A stretch of 64,000 bases of DNA from Acanthosepion esculentum (GCA_964036315.1 OZ038511.1:641729-705728); one strand, 5' to 3'. Positions 22,170-35,137 are shown, counted from the stretch's first letter. The notes: generated by a model not told the origin, from the sequence alone. Numbers and translations are program-made.

Positions 22170-23394
22170 CTTGTGCCCGTATATATTTGTCTGCTCATAT
22201 CTATTCATTTCAGTCTATTCCTATCTATCTGTCTATTTATGGTTTTTCTTTTGTAACTTTCTGTTTTTCTATGGGTCATATTTTTATTTTGACATCTTCT
22301 CTGTCTCTCTCTAATTTTGACTTACAAATCATGCAAGTTGTCAACTGGATGGAGCCAACTGACTCTTTTAAGTCCACCCAGAGAGCAAAAGTTATTCTGG
22401 AAAAAGTCATGGAATGACATATGGGTTCCAGCTGATAAATTTGGACAACTGGCAGGTGACTTCATTCATCTCTAATGTAACAAACCTGTATGCACACACA
22501 CACACACACACGACTATTAAACAATGATACAAACTCAAAAATATGTGTACATAGTCAATAGTTATTAACTGAAAAAACGTAATCACAATCATTTTTTATT
22601 ATCAAATAGTGATTCCTAATAAAGCAAATTTTCAGTGTGAACTTCATCCTCTCTCCCTCTCTCCACACACATATATATGTGCGTATATATATATATATAC
22701 ACACACACACGCACATGCACACAAACACACACACACATCACCGTCTGTTCATGTCGAATTAATGGCACCTGTCAATATCCATCAGCCTGGTATTTGTCTA
22801 CATGAGACGTAAGATTAATCAACTAAGGTGCTTATTTTCTCCTACAATACATCAACATGAAGGAATGCTAAATGTGTATAGAAAGACGCATTTATCTTAT
22901 TGCAACCACAATTTATGGAAACACCTCCTAAAATAAAGATGACTGTGGTGGGTAGTGGCTGATCTCTCCTCTGACCTAGATCTATCAGCTCAATGGGGGA
23001 AAACTGGCTTGTAACTATCAAAACCACGAAAAGGAAAATAGTATTTTTTCATCATCAGCAATTGAACCCAGAGTTTTCTGCAGTCACAACGCATGGTTGC
23101 ACTCTTAAGAGAGTTCTATGCTTTGATTGTCTATTAGGATTTAAATTCACACCAGAACCTCAAATTCATTGGTCAGCTCCTCATTCTACCACTCCAGAAA
23201 GTACCTGACTCTTCCTGCCATGGTTTATATTTACAAGAATCAGATGAGGACCAAAAAATAGAAATTCACTGTTATATCTGGTCTGGAGCTGAACAATGCT
23301 TATTTTCCAGCTTGAAAATCCCTTACACAGTCTTTTTGTGGGGCTGACTTAAGCATGCTGCAGGCCACTCTTTCTCACTGACATAATATTGTGG
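21456..23394. other. Non-coding stretch with small microsatellites
   Basis: CA/TA runs lie at about 22139-22168, 22494-22512 and 22663-22738. No gene is supportable. Confidence 0.55.
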
Positions 23395-24100
23395 TCAGAT
23401 TTTCATATGAAGTCCAATTAAAATGCACAGATTTTTATTACTAGATTTCAAATCAATCCTAGGTAAAATGCCTGAGCTTAATTATAATGTTGATTTTCAA
23501 GTCAAGTAAAAAGTGAGGATTTGCATTCTCCATTTTGAAGTAAAGCAGTGGTTAAAAACAAGATAATATAAAAAGCTTGGATTTCCAATACCAATTTTCA
23601 ATTCAGTATCAAATACAAATGCCGTGAATCTATCACCCATTTTCAAGTTAAGTCCATTTAAAAAAATATTATTTTCATTGTTCATTTTCTAATCAAGCCC
23701 AGTTAAAATGCAGGCAATTCCAATACCAATTCTCAAGTGAAGACTGCGTAAATAACCAGGATTTCCAATGCCGATTTTCAAGTCAAATTCTCATAAAAAA
23801 AAACGTGGTGCCAATGCTGATTTTTAAGAAATATCCATTTAACAAACCAGCATTTCCAATGCAGATTTTTAAGTCAAAAGCAAGTTAAAATGCCAGGATA
23901 TCCATTGCCTGTTTTCAAAGCAACCCAAGTAAAAGCCTGCATATTTAATGTTAAAATTTCAAGTCAAGGCGTGGTAAAAGACTAACATTTCCATTGTGTA
24001 TTTTCCAGACAAGATCAGTTTAAAAGCCAGCATTTTTAAGGCTGGTTTGTACATCAATCCAAAGTAAGATACCAGGAATTCCATTGCTAATTTTCATGTC
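23395..24100. repeat. Diverged minisatellite, period about 47 bp
   Basis: A degenerate unit of the form ATTTCCAATGCCGATTTTCA + AGTCAA..AGT.TAAAA..GCCAG recurs, with recognisable starts near 23762, 23812, 23851, 23898, 23946, 23990, 24032 and 24076 and more decayed copies upstream. Unit-to-unit divergence is high, so the array is old. It has no coding role. Confidence 0.8.
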
Positions 24101-24109
24101 ATTCTTCTT

Positions 24110-24520
24110 TGGACTATGTCCCTTCAAGACTCAACATAACTTCCCTCCTTTATAGCTCTGAGTAAGCTTTGTTTTCTCGCCATCCCTCCCACTCCCTGTT
24201 TTGCCATCCATTTACAGAACCTTGTTAGGTACAAAATGTTTTTCCCTCTGTCTCTCTTACCTTTAGTATGTCCTGTGAGTGTCAAATTCTCCAAGCCCAC
24301 TTTCCTCATCATATTGCAGAAACTTCAATTTACTCTTATTGATTCTAAATACAAGTGTCCTTTTTGTTTCCATTTTTCTTAAAACTTTGTGACTCACATG
24401 TTCAGTTCATGGTATTCTCAGTATCCTTCTGTAGAACAATATTTCTGTTAACTCCCTTCTTCAACTTGTTCAGCATTCACTGCCATAGAGGTGAACTGAT
24501 ATTACATAACATTTCAATAC
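24110..24520 (-). pseudogene. RTE-like LINE reverse-transcriptase C-terminal fragment
   Basis: On the minus strand, YGSECW-like and RRILRIP-like words (about 24400-24490) are followed by RKVGLENLTLTGHTKGKRDRG and KQSLLRAI (24124-24312). These are hallmark words of the C-terminal end of RTE-class endonuclease/RT polyproteins common in mollusc and arthropod genomes. Frameshifts and stops separate the pieces and no catalytic part remains. A related fragment on the opposite strand is at 29595-30035. Confidence 0.8.
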
Positions 24521-26775
24521 AATTTTCTTTGTTTTTAACAAAATTTTCCTCATTTCTTAATACTTTTCTTTGCTTTTAGAAGGTGTCTTTCACTATTGCA
24601 ATGTATCTTTTGATTTCGGTGTTACATTTTCTGTCTTCTATTAAAACATTTTCCAGATATTTAAATGTTCTTACTTGCAACGTTGAAGGCAATGCAGTAG
24701 ACCCGCCAGGAAATTATAAACTTGTCATTGTAAAGAAACAAATCTTTATATTTCATGTTGAAAAGATTTTGATTTAGAAATAAAAATAAAGACAAAATAA
24801 ATTATTTTTAATCTTGTTTGATTCTGGTTAAAACAAAAAATACAAAACTGAAAGCCATTATCGCTGAGAGTAGGACTGGTGTTAAATGACAACAAAATGT
24901 GTAAAAATATGTTTATAGTCACTCTAAGTGTATAGAATTTGCTTTCTTTTCATATTGGAACAAACAGATATTTTACTTTAATCTTTCTTTGGAATTGTAA
25001 GAAAAACTACAAACTTTTACTAACATTTACTTTTTTAAATTAAATTTTGCAAATGTTTTAAAGAATATTGCAGAACATATTCAGAAAATATCTATTCACT
25101 TTTTGTGGTATTAATCTGGTGTCTCTGTAGTGGAAATCAATCAAATAATCCCAAGTCTAATTAAGAATCTTCTTCAAACATTGTAGGAAAACACATTCTA
25201 GAAACATCTTTGTTATCTACCAACAATATTTGAACAGATTACAATAAAGGTATTTTTGCCTAATTATTTCATTTGACATAATATTAAAAAAACATTATGT
25301 CCACAGGAAAATGTTAATGAATTCCAATGTAAGTTATCATCAGAGATCAATTTAAATTAAATATTTTTGAGAGCAAACAGTTATATAACAATTGATTGTT
25401 TTAATTGTGTTTTATACAAAACAAAACTGTTTAGAAGTAAAGGCTAATAAAATATTCATTATATTTTGGCCTTATATTGGTGTGTGTTTACTCAGCTTGA
25501 AAGATATATATTAGATCACTTAACATAGTTATTCTGCCAACTTTATATTTTTGATTTCTTTTGTTTACATTTTACAGCTTTTCATGTCTATGAAGTTCTT
25601 GGGATGATTTCATCTTTATAATTTAATCTTTACAAATCCAATTGGATTTTCCAGTTGTCAAGATTATCTGCTTGATCAAATCTCTCATCTCAAATTTATG
25701 TACTTAATGTTTCAAGAGCAGACAAAAGGGATTGGCTCAGCTGGGAAACATCAATCTTTGAAATACATCTGACAAATTTATATCTGGTTTTCTCTGCAGT
25801 ACCAACAGACCAAGGTTTTTACTATTTATTCTTGAAAAATAAATATTTATTTCCAATATTTATGCAACATAAACTTGACCCGAGATGAACAAGTTACTCC
25901 CTAGAGTTCAATATTTGTCAAAAAAACAAATGTCCCTTGGCACTTCTGTTGACCTTTCTTTCCAAAAATTCCCCAAAAGACAAAATCTTCTTTTCGACAT
26001 TCATTTTTATCTTTGGTCAGCTAAAAATCAACTCGGAATATGACACTGACATTTTCTTGGCTTCGGTTGTGTTTTTGTTTGAAAAAAATACATTGTGCAG
26101 ATTTGATAGCAGCAAAAAAAAGGAGGACCTTGTTTGTTAAATATGATTGTGAATAATGCTTAGTGTTGTAGTCGATGATTCTCTGTCTCTTTGCTTTGTC
26201 CAGATATTGAAAACTATATCAGCATCAGTTTTCATAACTAATAATGTCTACAATGTTCATCTCATTAAATCAAGTATCAATCATTATTTATCCCTTTCAT
26301 CTTCATTATGAGCACATCCTATCACCTCCTCCTCTTTCTTTCATATCACATATCTCATTCATCAAAATCATTTTAACATTAATGCTCTACACTGTGTGAC
26401 TTTCAAGCCTAACTTTTTCGGAGCTGTAATAACCAAAACAGTTCACTGTATTTGTTCTCACCCTTACTATGTACTGTAACTGGCCAAGGCAAAAAAGGAT
26501 CAGATCATCAGTCATAAAAAGCAAGATTTGGATGTGTTCCTGATTATTGCAAATGTATTAAGGGAAATGGCAAATAAAGAATTACCACATTTTTATAAAA
26601 TCATTTCTTATGCTTAGAAATGTTTAGAAACAAAGGTTAGAATATATTACATTTCTGATGTTGTCCAATTTTCTGACTACTGCTCTGAAATCAAGGAAAG
26701 CAGAAACCCAGTTTTATAATAATTAAAACCTGCTAATTAATCTGGTAAAGCTCTGAAATATTAATCTTCTAATTC
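24521..26775. other. Non-coding stretch
   Basis: I see no gene, repeat family or RNA in this stretch. Confidence 0.5.
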
Positions 26776-26777
26776 AT

Positions 26778-26820
<43 letters not shown>
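26776..26820. repeat. (TA)n microsatellite
   Basis: A nearly pure TA tract directly at the 3' end of the LINE remnant. Confidence 0.97.
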
Positions 26821-26823
<3 letters not shown>

Positions 26824-28020
26824 TTAATCAGTATCACCCTAAGCAAAGCAGTACAGCCAGTAAAATGCAAGGAGTTGCAGGGTGCAGAGGAATTAGGAAC
26901 AGAAACATTAGCAATGAGGAGAAAGTGAAAACAGTAATCAGGAGGACAGTAAAAAGCATTGCATTTACATTTTTGTAGATTAAAATTGGCTGGAAAACAT
27001 GGAGGAGCAAGATGAGAGTTCCATAAGCAAGAAGTGCAAGGAAAGAAACTTTTAACATCGAATTTACAGCTCTACGTCTAGCTAGCTTAACTGTAAATTG
27101 ATGAAATCTCAATGGCAGTCTAGTACTGCACTTAAATTCAAAAAGTCTAGGTACCACAATGAAGAGCTCATCCGAACTATTACCATGAAAGTATTTATGG
27201 AAAAGGCACAGAGAGGCAGCCTTATGGTGGTGGGCAAGTGACTGAAGCTGAACTGCCAGATCAGGACCAATAATATTGCTGATTCTTTTTTGGGTCTTAT
27301 CAAAGAGCTCAAGGTAAATAGCAGGGGCATCAGATTGTATATGGCAGCAATATTCTAAGCATAGATGAATAGCAGACTTATAGATATGTAATATAGATTC
27401 TGGAGAGAAAAATTGTCTCGCACAACACAGTGAACTGATTTTCTTAGCAGCTGACCTAGCAATGGATTCAATGTAGATTTTCCATTTCATGTCAGTTGAG
27501 AACATTAGCTCGAGAAGTTACAACATGTCACTTTCCTGGAGGTTAGCATCAGCCATGCTGATGGAAGGCAGAGAGGTCTCTCTCGGATGATTAGTGGAGA
27601 GAAGTTTAGTTTTGGAGGCATTAAAATTAACAAGCCATCTTTTTCCCCAGTTAACGATGGACTTGAGGTCATTTTAGACATTGGCTGCCATTTTGATCTT
27701 GTCAGATTGATCAGCCTTTGTATCAAGGCAGAAGTAAATGGTTGTGTCATCAGTGTAGATACCAGGTTGCAAGCTTATGTCATCAGGAAGCTCATTAATG
27801 AAAATTAAAAACAGAGTAAGACCAAGTATGGAGCCCTGGTGGGGGGGGACATCCACGTTAGTATGAAAAGATCTAGATGAGTGGCCATTTTAGAATAATT
27901 TTCATTTCATGATTTGATATGAAAGACTGGATCAGTTCAAAAATGTGTCCAGAGACACTGTGACTATTCAGCTTGTGGTGAAGACCTCTATGCCAGACCA
28001 TTTCTTCCTAAGCTTTTTGA
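26821..28020 (-). pseudogene. Jockey-like non-LTR retrotransposon, RT remnant with 3' tail
   Basis: On the minus strand, from about 28020 downward, the sequence reads VWHRGLHHKLNS and SGHIFELIQSF (RT palm lead-in), a PHQGSILGLTLFLIFINELP block (canonical PQGSILGP, first residues altered), then IYTDDTTIY, the YADD active site with Ala changed to Thr but both Asp kept. It continues after a frameshift with KISSLCCARQFFSPESILHIYKS-type thumb sequence and SLAHHHKAASLCLFHKYFHG (26834-27505). The 3' end meets an A-run next to (TA)n. The endonuclease and 5' half are missing. RT of this class copies its own RNA at a nicked target. At least two frameshifts make it inactive. Confidence 0.88.
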
Positions 28021-28282
28021 TGTTAAACATTCTCTTTTTTCATCAAGTATGTTTAAAATTAAAAAAAATAAGGAAAATTAATTCATTTTAATAATATGTG
28101 GAAATATCCACTCTTTGCCTGAAGAAGTTCACGAGAACCAAAATACGTGCTGCAAAATTATGGAAAGTAAAACATAATATATATTTTTTAAAAAAATCCA
28201 CATTATAACCAAAAACATCTGTGGTTTCTCTCTTCTTTTTAATATACACAATTTTCTCACATTGGAACAACTATAACCTCTT

Positions 28283-28378
<96 letters not shown>

Positions 28379-28384
28379 GGAGAA
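28021..28384. other. Spacer with (TA)n(GA)n microsatellite
   Basis: A CTGAAGAAGTTCACGAGAAC hairpin motif at about 28120-28140 is followed by CAAAATACG. It resembles the PLE-terminal motifs at 47.9 and 55.2 kb. A (TA)n(GA)n tract lies at 28286-28380. Confidence 0.6.
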
Positions 28385-29250
28385 AGAAGAGTAGTTTGAA
28401 GAACAATTTTAGTAAAAATTTTGGGATGTAAATTTGAAGTTGATAAAAGGTTTTGAAATAACAATGAATTGAAATGTAAGTCATTTTCTTAAATCACCTT
28501 ATTAAATTGAAACTTTTTTATGGCTGTCTTGCATAATGAACAAAAACTCATTCTGAAATATGTAAACTATCAGCTGTAGACAACCAACTTTCTCAGATCA
28601 GTGGATAAAAATGTCTTTGAGCAAATGAAGCCTGTAGCACTTAACAATGACCATTCATCTTTGAACCTTGTGAATTGGCGCAACAGAATCATAAAGAAAG
28701 AACTGTATAAATTATAGAAACCACATCACTTGAGGCATTTCAACAACAGCAACAACTAAAATGGATATCACATGCAACTTGAAAAGAAAATAATGACATT
28801 GTGTTATGGTGAAAGACACCTAATCTATAGATAATAGACTCTCCCATCTATTATAAGTAGGAGTCAGTAGGAGTCGAATACAAAAAGTAGTCAGTGACCA
28901 CAACTCGATTACTCTGCGTAATACTGATTATTACAAGTTCCTAACGTTTTTGTACGTTGAACCTATTTACGACGAATTTAGTCCAAATACAGTTTCCACT
29001 GAGGAAATAACTCTACAACACATGGTCAAGATGTTAACTTTCCACACTACTTCAAAGAAAAGATTAGGAAGAAAGTTCATATCAATACTGGAAAGTATAA
29101 TATCAATGGATTTGAGAAACTTTGTTTTCCTGAAACATTGTTTTATTTAAAACATTGTTTTATTTAAAAGATTGCAAGTGAAAGTGGAACTGGCTGCTCG
29201 GTCAGTGAATATTAAACATTTCCTTATAAAGAACGGCTAATATTAGCATT
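28385..29250 (+). repeat. Unclassified interspersed repeat, copy 2 (interrupted)
   Basis: Homologous to 19507-20130 but with an 11-bp insertion near 28764 and a solo LTR at 28802-29020. Downstream of the insertion the match resumes at GTCAAGATGTTA and runs through AAAGATTAGGAAGAAAGTTC. Confidence 0.88.
28802..29020. mobile_element. Solo LTR, 219 bp
   Basis: The insertion starts TGTTATGG and ends CTACAACA (TG...CA, short inverted ends TGTT..AACA) and splits a repeat whose intact paralogue at about 19907 shows the empty site ACATTGTCAAG. CATTG before and CATGG after the insertion fit a 5-bp target duplication with one change. It is not the LTR of Gypsy-1, -2 or -3. No internal region is present, which fits LTR-LTR recombination. 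Confidence 0.8.
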
Positions 29251-29594
29251 ACCATTGGGATTTCAAGAATTTTGGACAATATGTTCAATAAAAGAGTGGA
29301 TTTCCTCTATACAGCAAAGTTATTATCATTACTGTCACAAGAATTGGCAACTAAAATAACCAAGAAGTCCAGAGAGAACACCAGAAAATAAATCTGATAT
29401 GAATGTATTATTTGATACAGCAACCAATTTATGAATTCCTAATATTACCAAACACTATTTGGTATTTTTCTATATGAAATTGCAGTCACCAGACAGAGTG
29501 AAATGTTTAAACTTTCTTCTCTAAAGAGAAGAAAGTAAAGAAAAAAAGGAAAATGATTTTTTTTGATGAAGTGACTAATTTCTTTGGAAACAAA
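29251..29594. other. Non-coding spacer
   Basis: Nothing recognisable. Confidence 0.5.
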
Positions 29595-30035
29595 GAAAAG
29601 AATACTGGACTATTCTGTAATGTCAGTCCTTCTATATGGCAGTGAATGCTGGATAATCTCTAAACAGATGAAGAAGTGAATTGAAGTGAGAAACGTGTGG
29701 TTCTACATAAGGATGCTGAGAATATCATGTACTAAATATATGAGCAACAACAATATTTCACATCAGAAAGAGAACTGAAAATTCTAGAGTATATAATGAG
29801 GAAAGTGGGCTTGGAAAATTTGATACTTACAGGACAGATTGAGTTATAGAGGGATAACAGTGCAAAAAATACCTAATGAGATTGTGAAGATGGATACTAG
29901 AACAGGGTTTAAGAGAGATAAAGATAGTAAAAAGACAAAATTTACTGAGAGCTACAAACGACAGGAAGTTGTGGAGAGCCATGATTGCCAACGTCCATAG
30001 ACGAAGACTAAAAGTTATTCTTCCTGAGTGAGAGC
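29595..30035 (+). pseudogene. RTE-like LINE reverse-transcriptase C-terminal fragment
   Basis: The plus strand reads MSVLLYGSECWIISKQMKK, then RMLRISCTKY, then GKWAWKI/LTGQI-like remains of the 'GLENL.LTG' region, and LLRATNDRKLWRAMIANVHR near 29945-30000. This is the same C-terminal RTE region as at 24110-24520, here with more of the N-terminal side. Several stops and frameshifts disable it. It probably derives from an independent insertion of the same LINE group. Confidence 0.82.
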
Positions 30036-30773
30036 AAAAGCTAAGCAGATTAATCTTCAGATAACCATTTCCCATACATACTCTTCAAATGAGCTATTTT
30101 GTATACCTGTAAGGTGCCTTTCTTACAGTTGTAGGAATACAAAAAGGATTATCTCCCTTTCAGTGAGATAAAGTCATGAGGTTCACAGTGAGTAATATCA
30201 GAGCGATGAAGAGCAGTTTTGATGTAAAGCCCAGAGAAGGAGGACGTTCCTAGCTCATAGCAGTAGGTCTTATAGGAAAAACTACATGGCCTCACCCGGT
30301 TCATAGAGAAACTGCTGTAACTCCAGTTTTCCCTTTGTAAAATATTACAAGTAAAGCCCCCCCTTTTTTTACACACTGCTTGTTTTTGCATACATGTTAT
30401 AATTTATCTGTGTGGGGCGGTGATGGTTGACAAGCTTGTTTACGCCGCTGCACCTCTGCAGAGGGGTAAGATCCCCCCACCCAAATGAGGTGTTCTAAGT
30501 CAGATGATAAACTACATCCAACAACAAGGCTCTGATCAGGAGGTTATAAGGAGCATGGAATCACCTCTTAATTGCTGATGTTCCCAAGGTGGTAGCACCT
30601 GTTAGGGTCCCAGCTATGGGCAAATAGTTAACCCCAAACTAGGGTCAAAACACTATGAAAGTGTAAAAATAGGTTTTAATACCAGCAGAAATTAAGTCTA
30701 TTTTTATGTATGAAAATTTAATCTAGAATTCTCAAATATTTACTTATAGAGTAGGAAGAGGAAAGAATGTGTA
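30036..30773. other. Non-coding stretch, partly GC-richer
   Basis: 30410-30660 is noticeably richer in G and C than its surroundings (for example GTGGGGCGGTGATGG and CTCTGCAGAGGGG), but has no coding frame or recognised repeat. It may be an old transposon piece. Confidence 0.45.
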
Positions 30774-30997
30774 GGAAACAAATTAGGGAACTTTATTACA
30801 ACCCAGAAGAAACTAAATACAATCTATTTTGGCACTTAGCATTCACAGATCATTGAACTTGAAGTTGATACCAGAGTTTGATGGTTTTCCACTGGCCTAT
30901 TCATTGTTGAATAGGTGAAGATGGTAGATATTATTTGCCGAAATAGCTTATAGTCAGTTTCTTTTGGGTTGTAATAAAGTTCCCTAATTTGTTACCT
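30774..30997. repeat. Imperfect palindrome with about 60-bp arms
   Basis: 30774-30834 pairs with 30936-30997 around a 101-bp loop. Both arms carry AACAAATTAGGGAACTTTAT and TACAACCCA. The right arm reads GAAGAT...TTGCCGAAATAGCTTATAG, a possible decayed hammerhead 3' half (GAAA, AUA-GCU-UAU). Confidence 0.85.
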
Positions 30998-32230
30998 TCA
31001 AATCAGAGCAGATTAAGTCAAAAATCCAACAACATGTGTCTCCTGTTTGCTACAAGTCGCACTTTCTCTCTGCCATCCCTTGAAGCACTTTTTATAGATT
31101 TAGTGACAATTTAAATTTGCATAGATTAAAAGAGATTCTTGCAAAAGTCTATCCAACACCAAGATCTTTTTTTTTTTTATATTTAAATATGGGACTCAGA
31201 AAGCCACCATTTTCTTTTTTGGAATATTTTACATGCAAACACATCCCATTCCATTTTCATCCTGGAGGTAAGCCATTTTCTCTAGTTTTACAATATGTCT
31301 TTGTGCCTGAAAGGCGAGAAAATGTTTGAATAATTTTAGTTATGGAAGAAATCAGTGAATCCTGGATGATATTAATAGCGATACATGGCCTACAGAATGA
31401 ATACTTTGTGCAGGCGTGCGGACTTTTTCTATTTTTAATCTAGTTCATCTAATACAAGGCCGAAGGGCTACTCAAGATAAAGGATTAATTAATGAGAATT
31501 GTTGTAAGGAGTAAATAAGAAGTGCATATTATGAGAATGTGCAGGATAGCCATTGGTTGATCTTGCACTTAAACAGGTTGTAGTAGTCAAGGAAGCATCC
31601 TCTTGGGAGTTTGTTTCACAAAGTAACATTTTTGGAGCAGAAGCTATCTCAGTGGAACTTACTCCTTATGAAAGGAACATAAAGGCAATGGGCATGATTT
31701 GCTACCCATCAACGTATGGTGCAGCATGTCTGAGCTGTGAAGGCCTGAATGGCGGGGAGAGGGCTTAGGAATGTAACTCGTTAGAACATTTACCATTGTA
31801 ATAGCAATAGAGTAGTGAAAGGTTAACAATGTTTCATCTGTAGATAAAGGTTACAATGTGGGAAATAATTCATTACCCACAAGGTCATTTAATTATTTTT
31901 GAACTGTGAGGACTGGACAGCACTGGATATGGAAGCAATACTCTATTCTTTCAATTATTTCCAATATCCTATTATTTTGAATTTGATTCCATAGAAGCTT
32001 GTGTGCTTCCCACTCTGTCCTCCTCTATACATGATCAGCCATACCTGATTTTGAAGTTTTAAAGGATCACCACTTTTCCATGTTCCTGATTTCTTCTTCA
32101 GGGTGAAGGGTCATTGTCACTGCAGGTTTTGCCTTCTGATTATTTACTGAAATATTCATAAAAAATTAATATAATTAGTTTAGATGAACCAATATACATA
32201 CAAGAGTTGTAGTTATTTAATTAGCTTATT
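30998..32230. other. Non-coding stretch
   Basis: Short frames at 31117 and 31553 have no recognisable domain and no supporting context. Nothing else is seen. Confidence 0.5.
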
Positions 32231-32570
32231 TAGTTTGGCACAAGGTTACAAGTATGGAGCATCCAGTAAAGTTCAAACTCATTACTCAGTTGAAATGGTC
32301 AACTGGACTAGCTTGCTAATTATTATCTAACACTGACTCACATAAATGATTTACCTTAGTTTGGCACAAAGTCACATATATGGGGTACTTAGTAGGTATG
32401 GGTTAGGGTTAGTAGGTATTGAACATAATACTCAATCAATCAGACTAGTTTGTTTGTTATTAGTCTACATTGAGACACTAATGTATTAGTCAAATTTTCT
32501 GTAGTTAGGCATTTACTAAACTTAGTCTGACACAAGGCTACAAACCAGGCACTCAATGAGGATTTAATTA
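32231..32570 (+). repeat. Three diverged copies of a TTTGGCACAAGG repeat
   Basis: TTAGTTTGGCACAAGG at 32230, TTAGTTTGGCACAAAG at about 32356 and TTAGTCTGACACAAGG at about 32522 each start a unit with TACAAG/CACATA and then a region ending in ACT...GT. The first unit start matches the minus strand at 63945-63976 almost exactly. It is probably an interspersed repeat array. Confidence 0.65.
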
Positions 32571-33636
32571 ACTGTACACTGAATAAAGAGAAAAATTGCA
32601 CTTTAGTTCTGATAATTCCAGTTTAAAGATATTGCTTGATGTCTGTAGTTAAAATTTCTCTGTGTACAATCATGTGGAGTTTTAAATAAAACTCATCTGA
32701 TTTTTATAAAATTTACCAAAATCATAACATTGAAATTTAGAGGTGAATATTTTTCAAAGAAAATGCCTGCTAGATAAATAAAAGTGTTTTTCTATTTCAT
32801 GCAGGTCTTATGGCTGACTGAGTGCATGTGTTCTCAATCAAAGCCATGTTGATACTTTAGTGGAGTCAATATAATTCTCTTCAAACTCCATTGATAAGTT
32901 CTCCCAGAATTTTTTTACCTGATCTTCTTTTAAGATGAAATCCTGGGAAATTACCAAATACAGCCAGGCTATTCACTTTTTTTAATGTTTTTCCAAAATC
33001 CATAATTTTAATAAGAGAGAGAATTTGGATTTGATAATTCAACAACAAAATAATTTCAAGTTAGAAAAAAACTGTATTTTCAGAAACATTTTTATGACAA
33101 TTTTGGTAAAATTTATGATAGATTAAATTGTGAGGGTGAAAGGGAAAAAGACAGTGTAGATGAATGTCACTAATAGAGATAGAAAGAAAAAGAAAGGAAA
33201 AATATTGAGTGAAATGAGAAGAGAGTGAGAAAAGAAAAAGGACTAATTAAGTAAGAATATGGGAGAAAGGGAGAATCAGAAGTGATGAAAGTATTGTAAA
33301 AAGAGAGAGAGAGAGAGAGAGGGGGAATAACATAATCTCTTATTTACATTTGTTTTGAAGGAAATGAGGAACTCTTTAGTGAAAGAGAAAAATAGATCCC
33401 TTCCTGTACTGTTTATTTCTAATTTGCAAGATATGAGTATGAATAATTTTGTGCTCAAATAGCAAATAATATTTCAATAAAATCTCCTTTTTTCTCCATA
33501 TTCTTTGGTTATTGTTTCTTTCACTCTTTATTTATATGCCAATTTGGAGCAGAAAAAAAAGCATTCATTCTTATAATGAATGTATTTTAAAAATCACATA
33601 TTTTTGTGCAGAACTATGGATAAATTTGACTTTGGC

Positions 33637-33640
<4 letters not shown>
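32571..33640. other. Non-coding stretch
   Basis: A (GA)n run lies at about 33301-33322. Purine-rich sequence spans 33160-33290. No gene is visible. Confidence 0.55.

Positions 33641-33733
<93 letters not shown>
33641..33733. repeat. Compound (CA)n(TA)n microsatellite
   Basis: CA run, then TA run, then a short CA run. Confidence 0.98.
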
Positions 33734-33734
<1 letters not shown>

Positions 33735-35092
33735 GCTAATGTACATTCAAATAAGTCCAACTTAAGTCTATTAAAATTTCTCATAAGTTTTTCTTACATT
33801 CCACTAACAGGACAATTATTCTTATTCCATGTGTGTGTGTGTGTGTGAGTGATATCACCATACAGTTCAAGCATCATAATGCTAACATAAAAAATTGCAA
33901 TAAAAATAAACATTTATAATCAGTGTTTGTTTCCAATAATTTATGTCTTGAATTTTGAAAATGGCTACATAAATAATGCTCATGTTGTGGGCAGTATAAT
34001 ACAACAACAAACAAATGAAGACTTGACTAAAAAAAAACATTGCCAAGTTTATTTTTGTTAAAGAAAAATACATAAACAAAAATAAGGTTACAGTGCACAA
34101 TGCAAAAGATAACTCTGCAAAAGCTCTATGTAGAGGGTGAGAAGATTGTTGTCGTGAGGATGATAGTTTTTCTAGTTGCTGGAGAGCATTGTCCTGAAAA
34201 GGACAGTTTCATAAATGGTAGTTGTCCTTAAAAGGACAATTTAATACATATCGTTGATGCTGGCAAAGATGGCAGGAGCTGGAGGCCTACTGAAAATGGC
34301 TGGAGTGGTGGCCGATGGAAAGCTGGAGATGATGATGATAACTGGCTAGCTAGAACTGCTGCTGATGGCTGGAGCCATGGGGGCTGGCTGTTGCCAGCTG
34401 CTGGAAGGAACAGTTACTACACTAAGGTGGGATGCAACAGAAAGTCAGGCTTAACATAGGGAACCTGAGCACATACACTCAGGCTAAGTACAAAAATTGC
34501 CCAAGCCTCTGCAACCATCAGCTGTGCTGGCCTTGGTGGTGACCACTGATCCTCGCTCTCATGCAATGAGAGGGTGCAGCCTTGAGCAGGTGTTTCCCAG
34601 GGTCAAGCACCTAAAAGGATTATTTTCATCAGCTGCATCTCTGTCTGCAGGCAGAGCCACAACTGAGAGATGATAAGCATCCTCTGGCAAGTCCACAGAA
34701 CACCTGTTTTTGTTGCTTTTGGGACCTCTTTATATCATGAATCAGTCTTACAACAATGCTGGTTAAGCTTTTTCTTCTCGTTGTTTTTCAAAAGCATGTG
34801 GGAGTGCTGACAGGATATGACAATCATATAACAACTCCTTTTAAGAAAATAAAGGAATTGGACAATCCAGAGGTCTCTTTCACAGCACTATTGTAACCAG
34901 AATGTAATGATTGCTCTGATTGGTCAATAGATGAGCCAATGACAGCCCTGCCTCATTTCCACTTTGGCTGAAAATTTAGAAACTCTCTCTCTTTTCATGA
35001 CTGACTCCCGAAGCAGTAAAAATGTACCAAGCTGCTTTCTGACCAACATCATTGCGGAAAAGCCATGTATGTACCATTTGAATAAATATATC

Positions 35093-35094
<2 letters not shown>
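33734..35094. other. Non-coding stretch, GC-richer at 34140-35080
   Basis: 34240-34480 carries many GGCTGG/GCTGGAG words and low-order repetition. 34890-35080 has TGATTGGTC, a CTCTCTCTC stretch and TTTGAATAAATATA before a (TA)n, which looks like an LTR or SINE end but cannot be proved from one copy. Confidence 0.4.

Positions 35095-35132
<38 letters not shown>
35095..35132. repeat. (TA)n microsatellite
   Basis: A TA run followed by a few TTA/GTA triplets. Confidence 0.96.

Positions 35133-35137
<5 letters not shown>

Noticed and set aside
30895..30950. Hammerhead-like GAAGAT...GCCGAAATAGCTTATAG in the 30.8-kb palindrome
   Set aside because: The core Cys-equivalent base C3 is replaced and stem I does not pair, so I do not list it as a ribozyme, only as a possible remnant.
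32396..32416. GGGTTAGGGTTAG, telomere-like
   Set aside because: Only two units inside a degenerate interspersed repeat; not an interstitial telomere array.
34890..35094. Possible solo LTR or SINE ending in AATAAATATA before a TA tract
   Set aside because: Only one copy is in the window, with no matching ends or target duplication, so the boundaries cannot be set.
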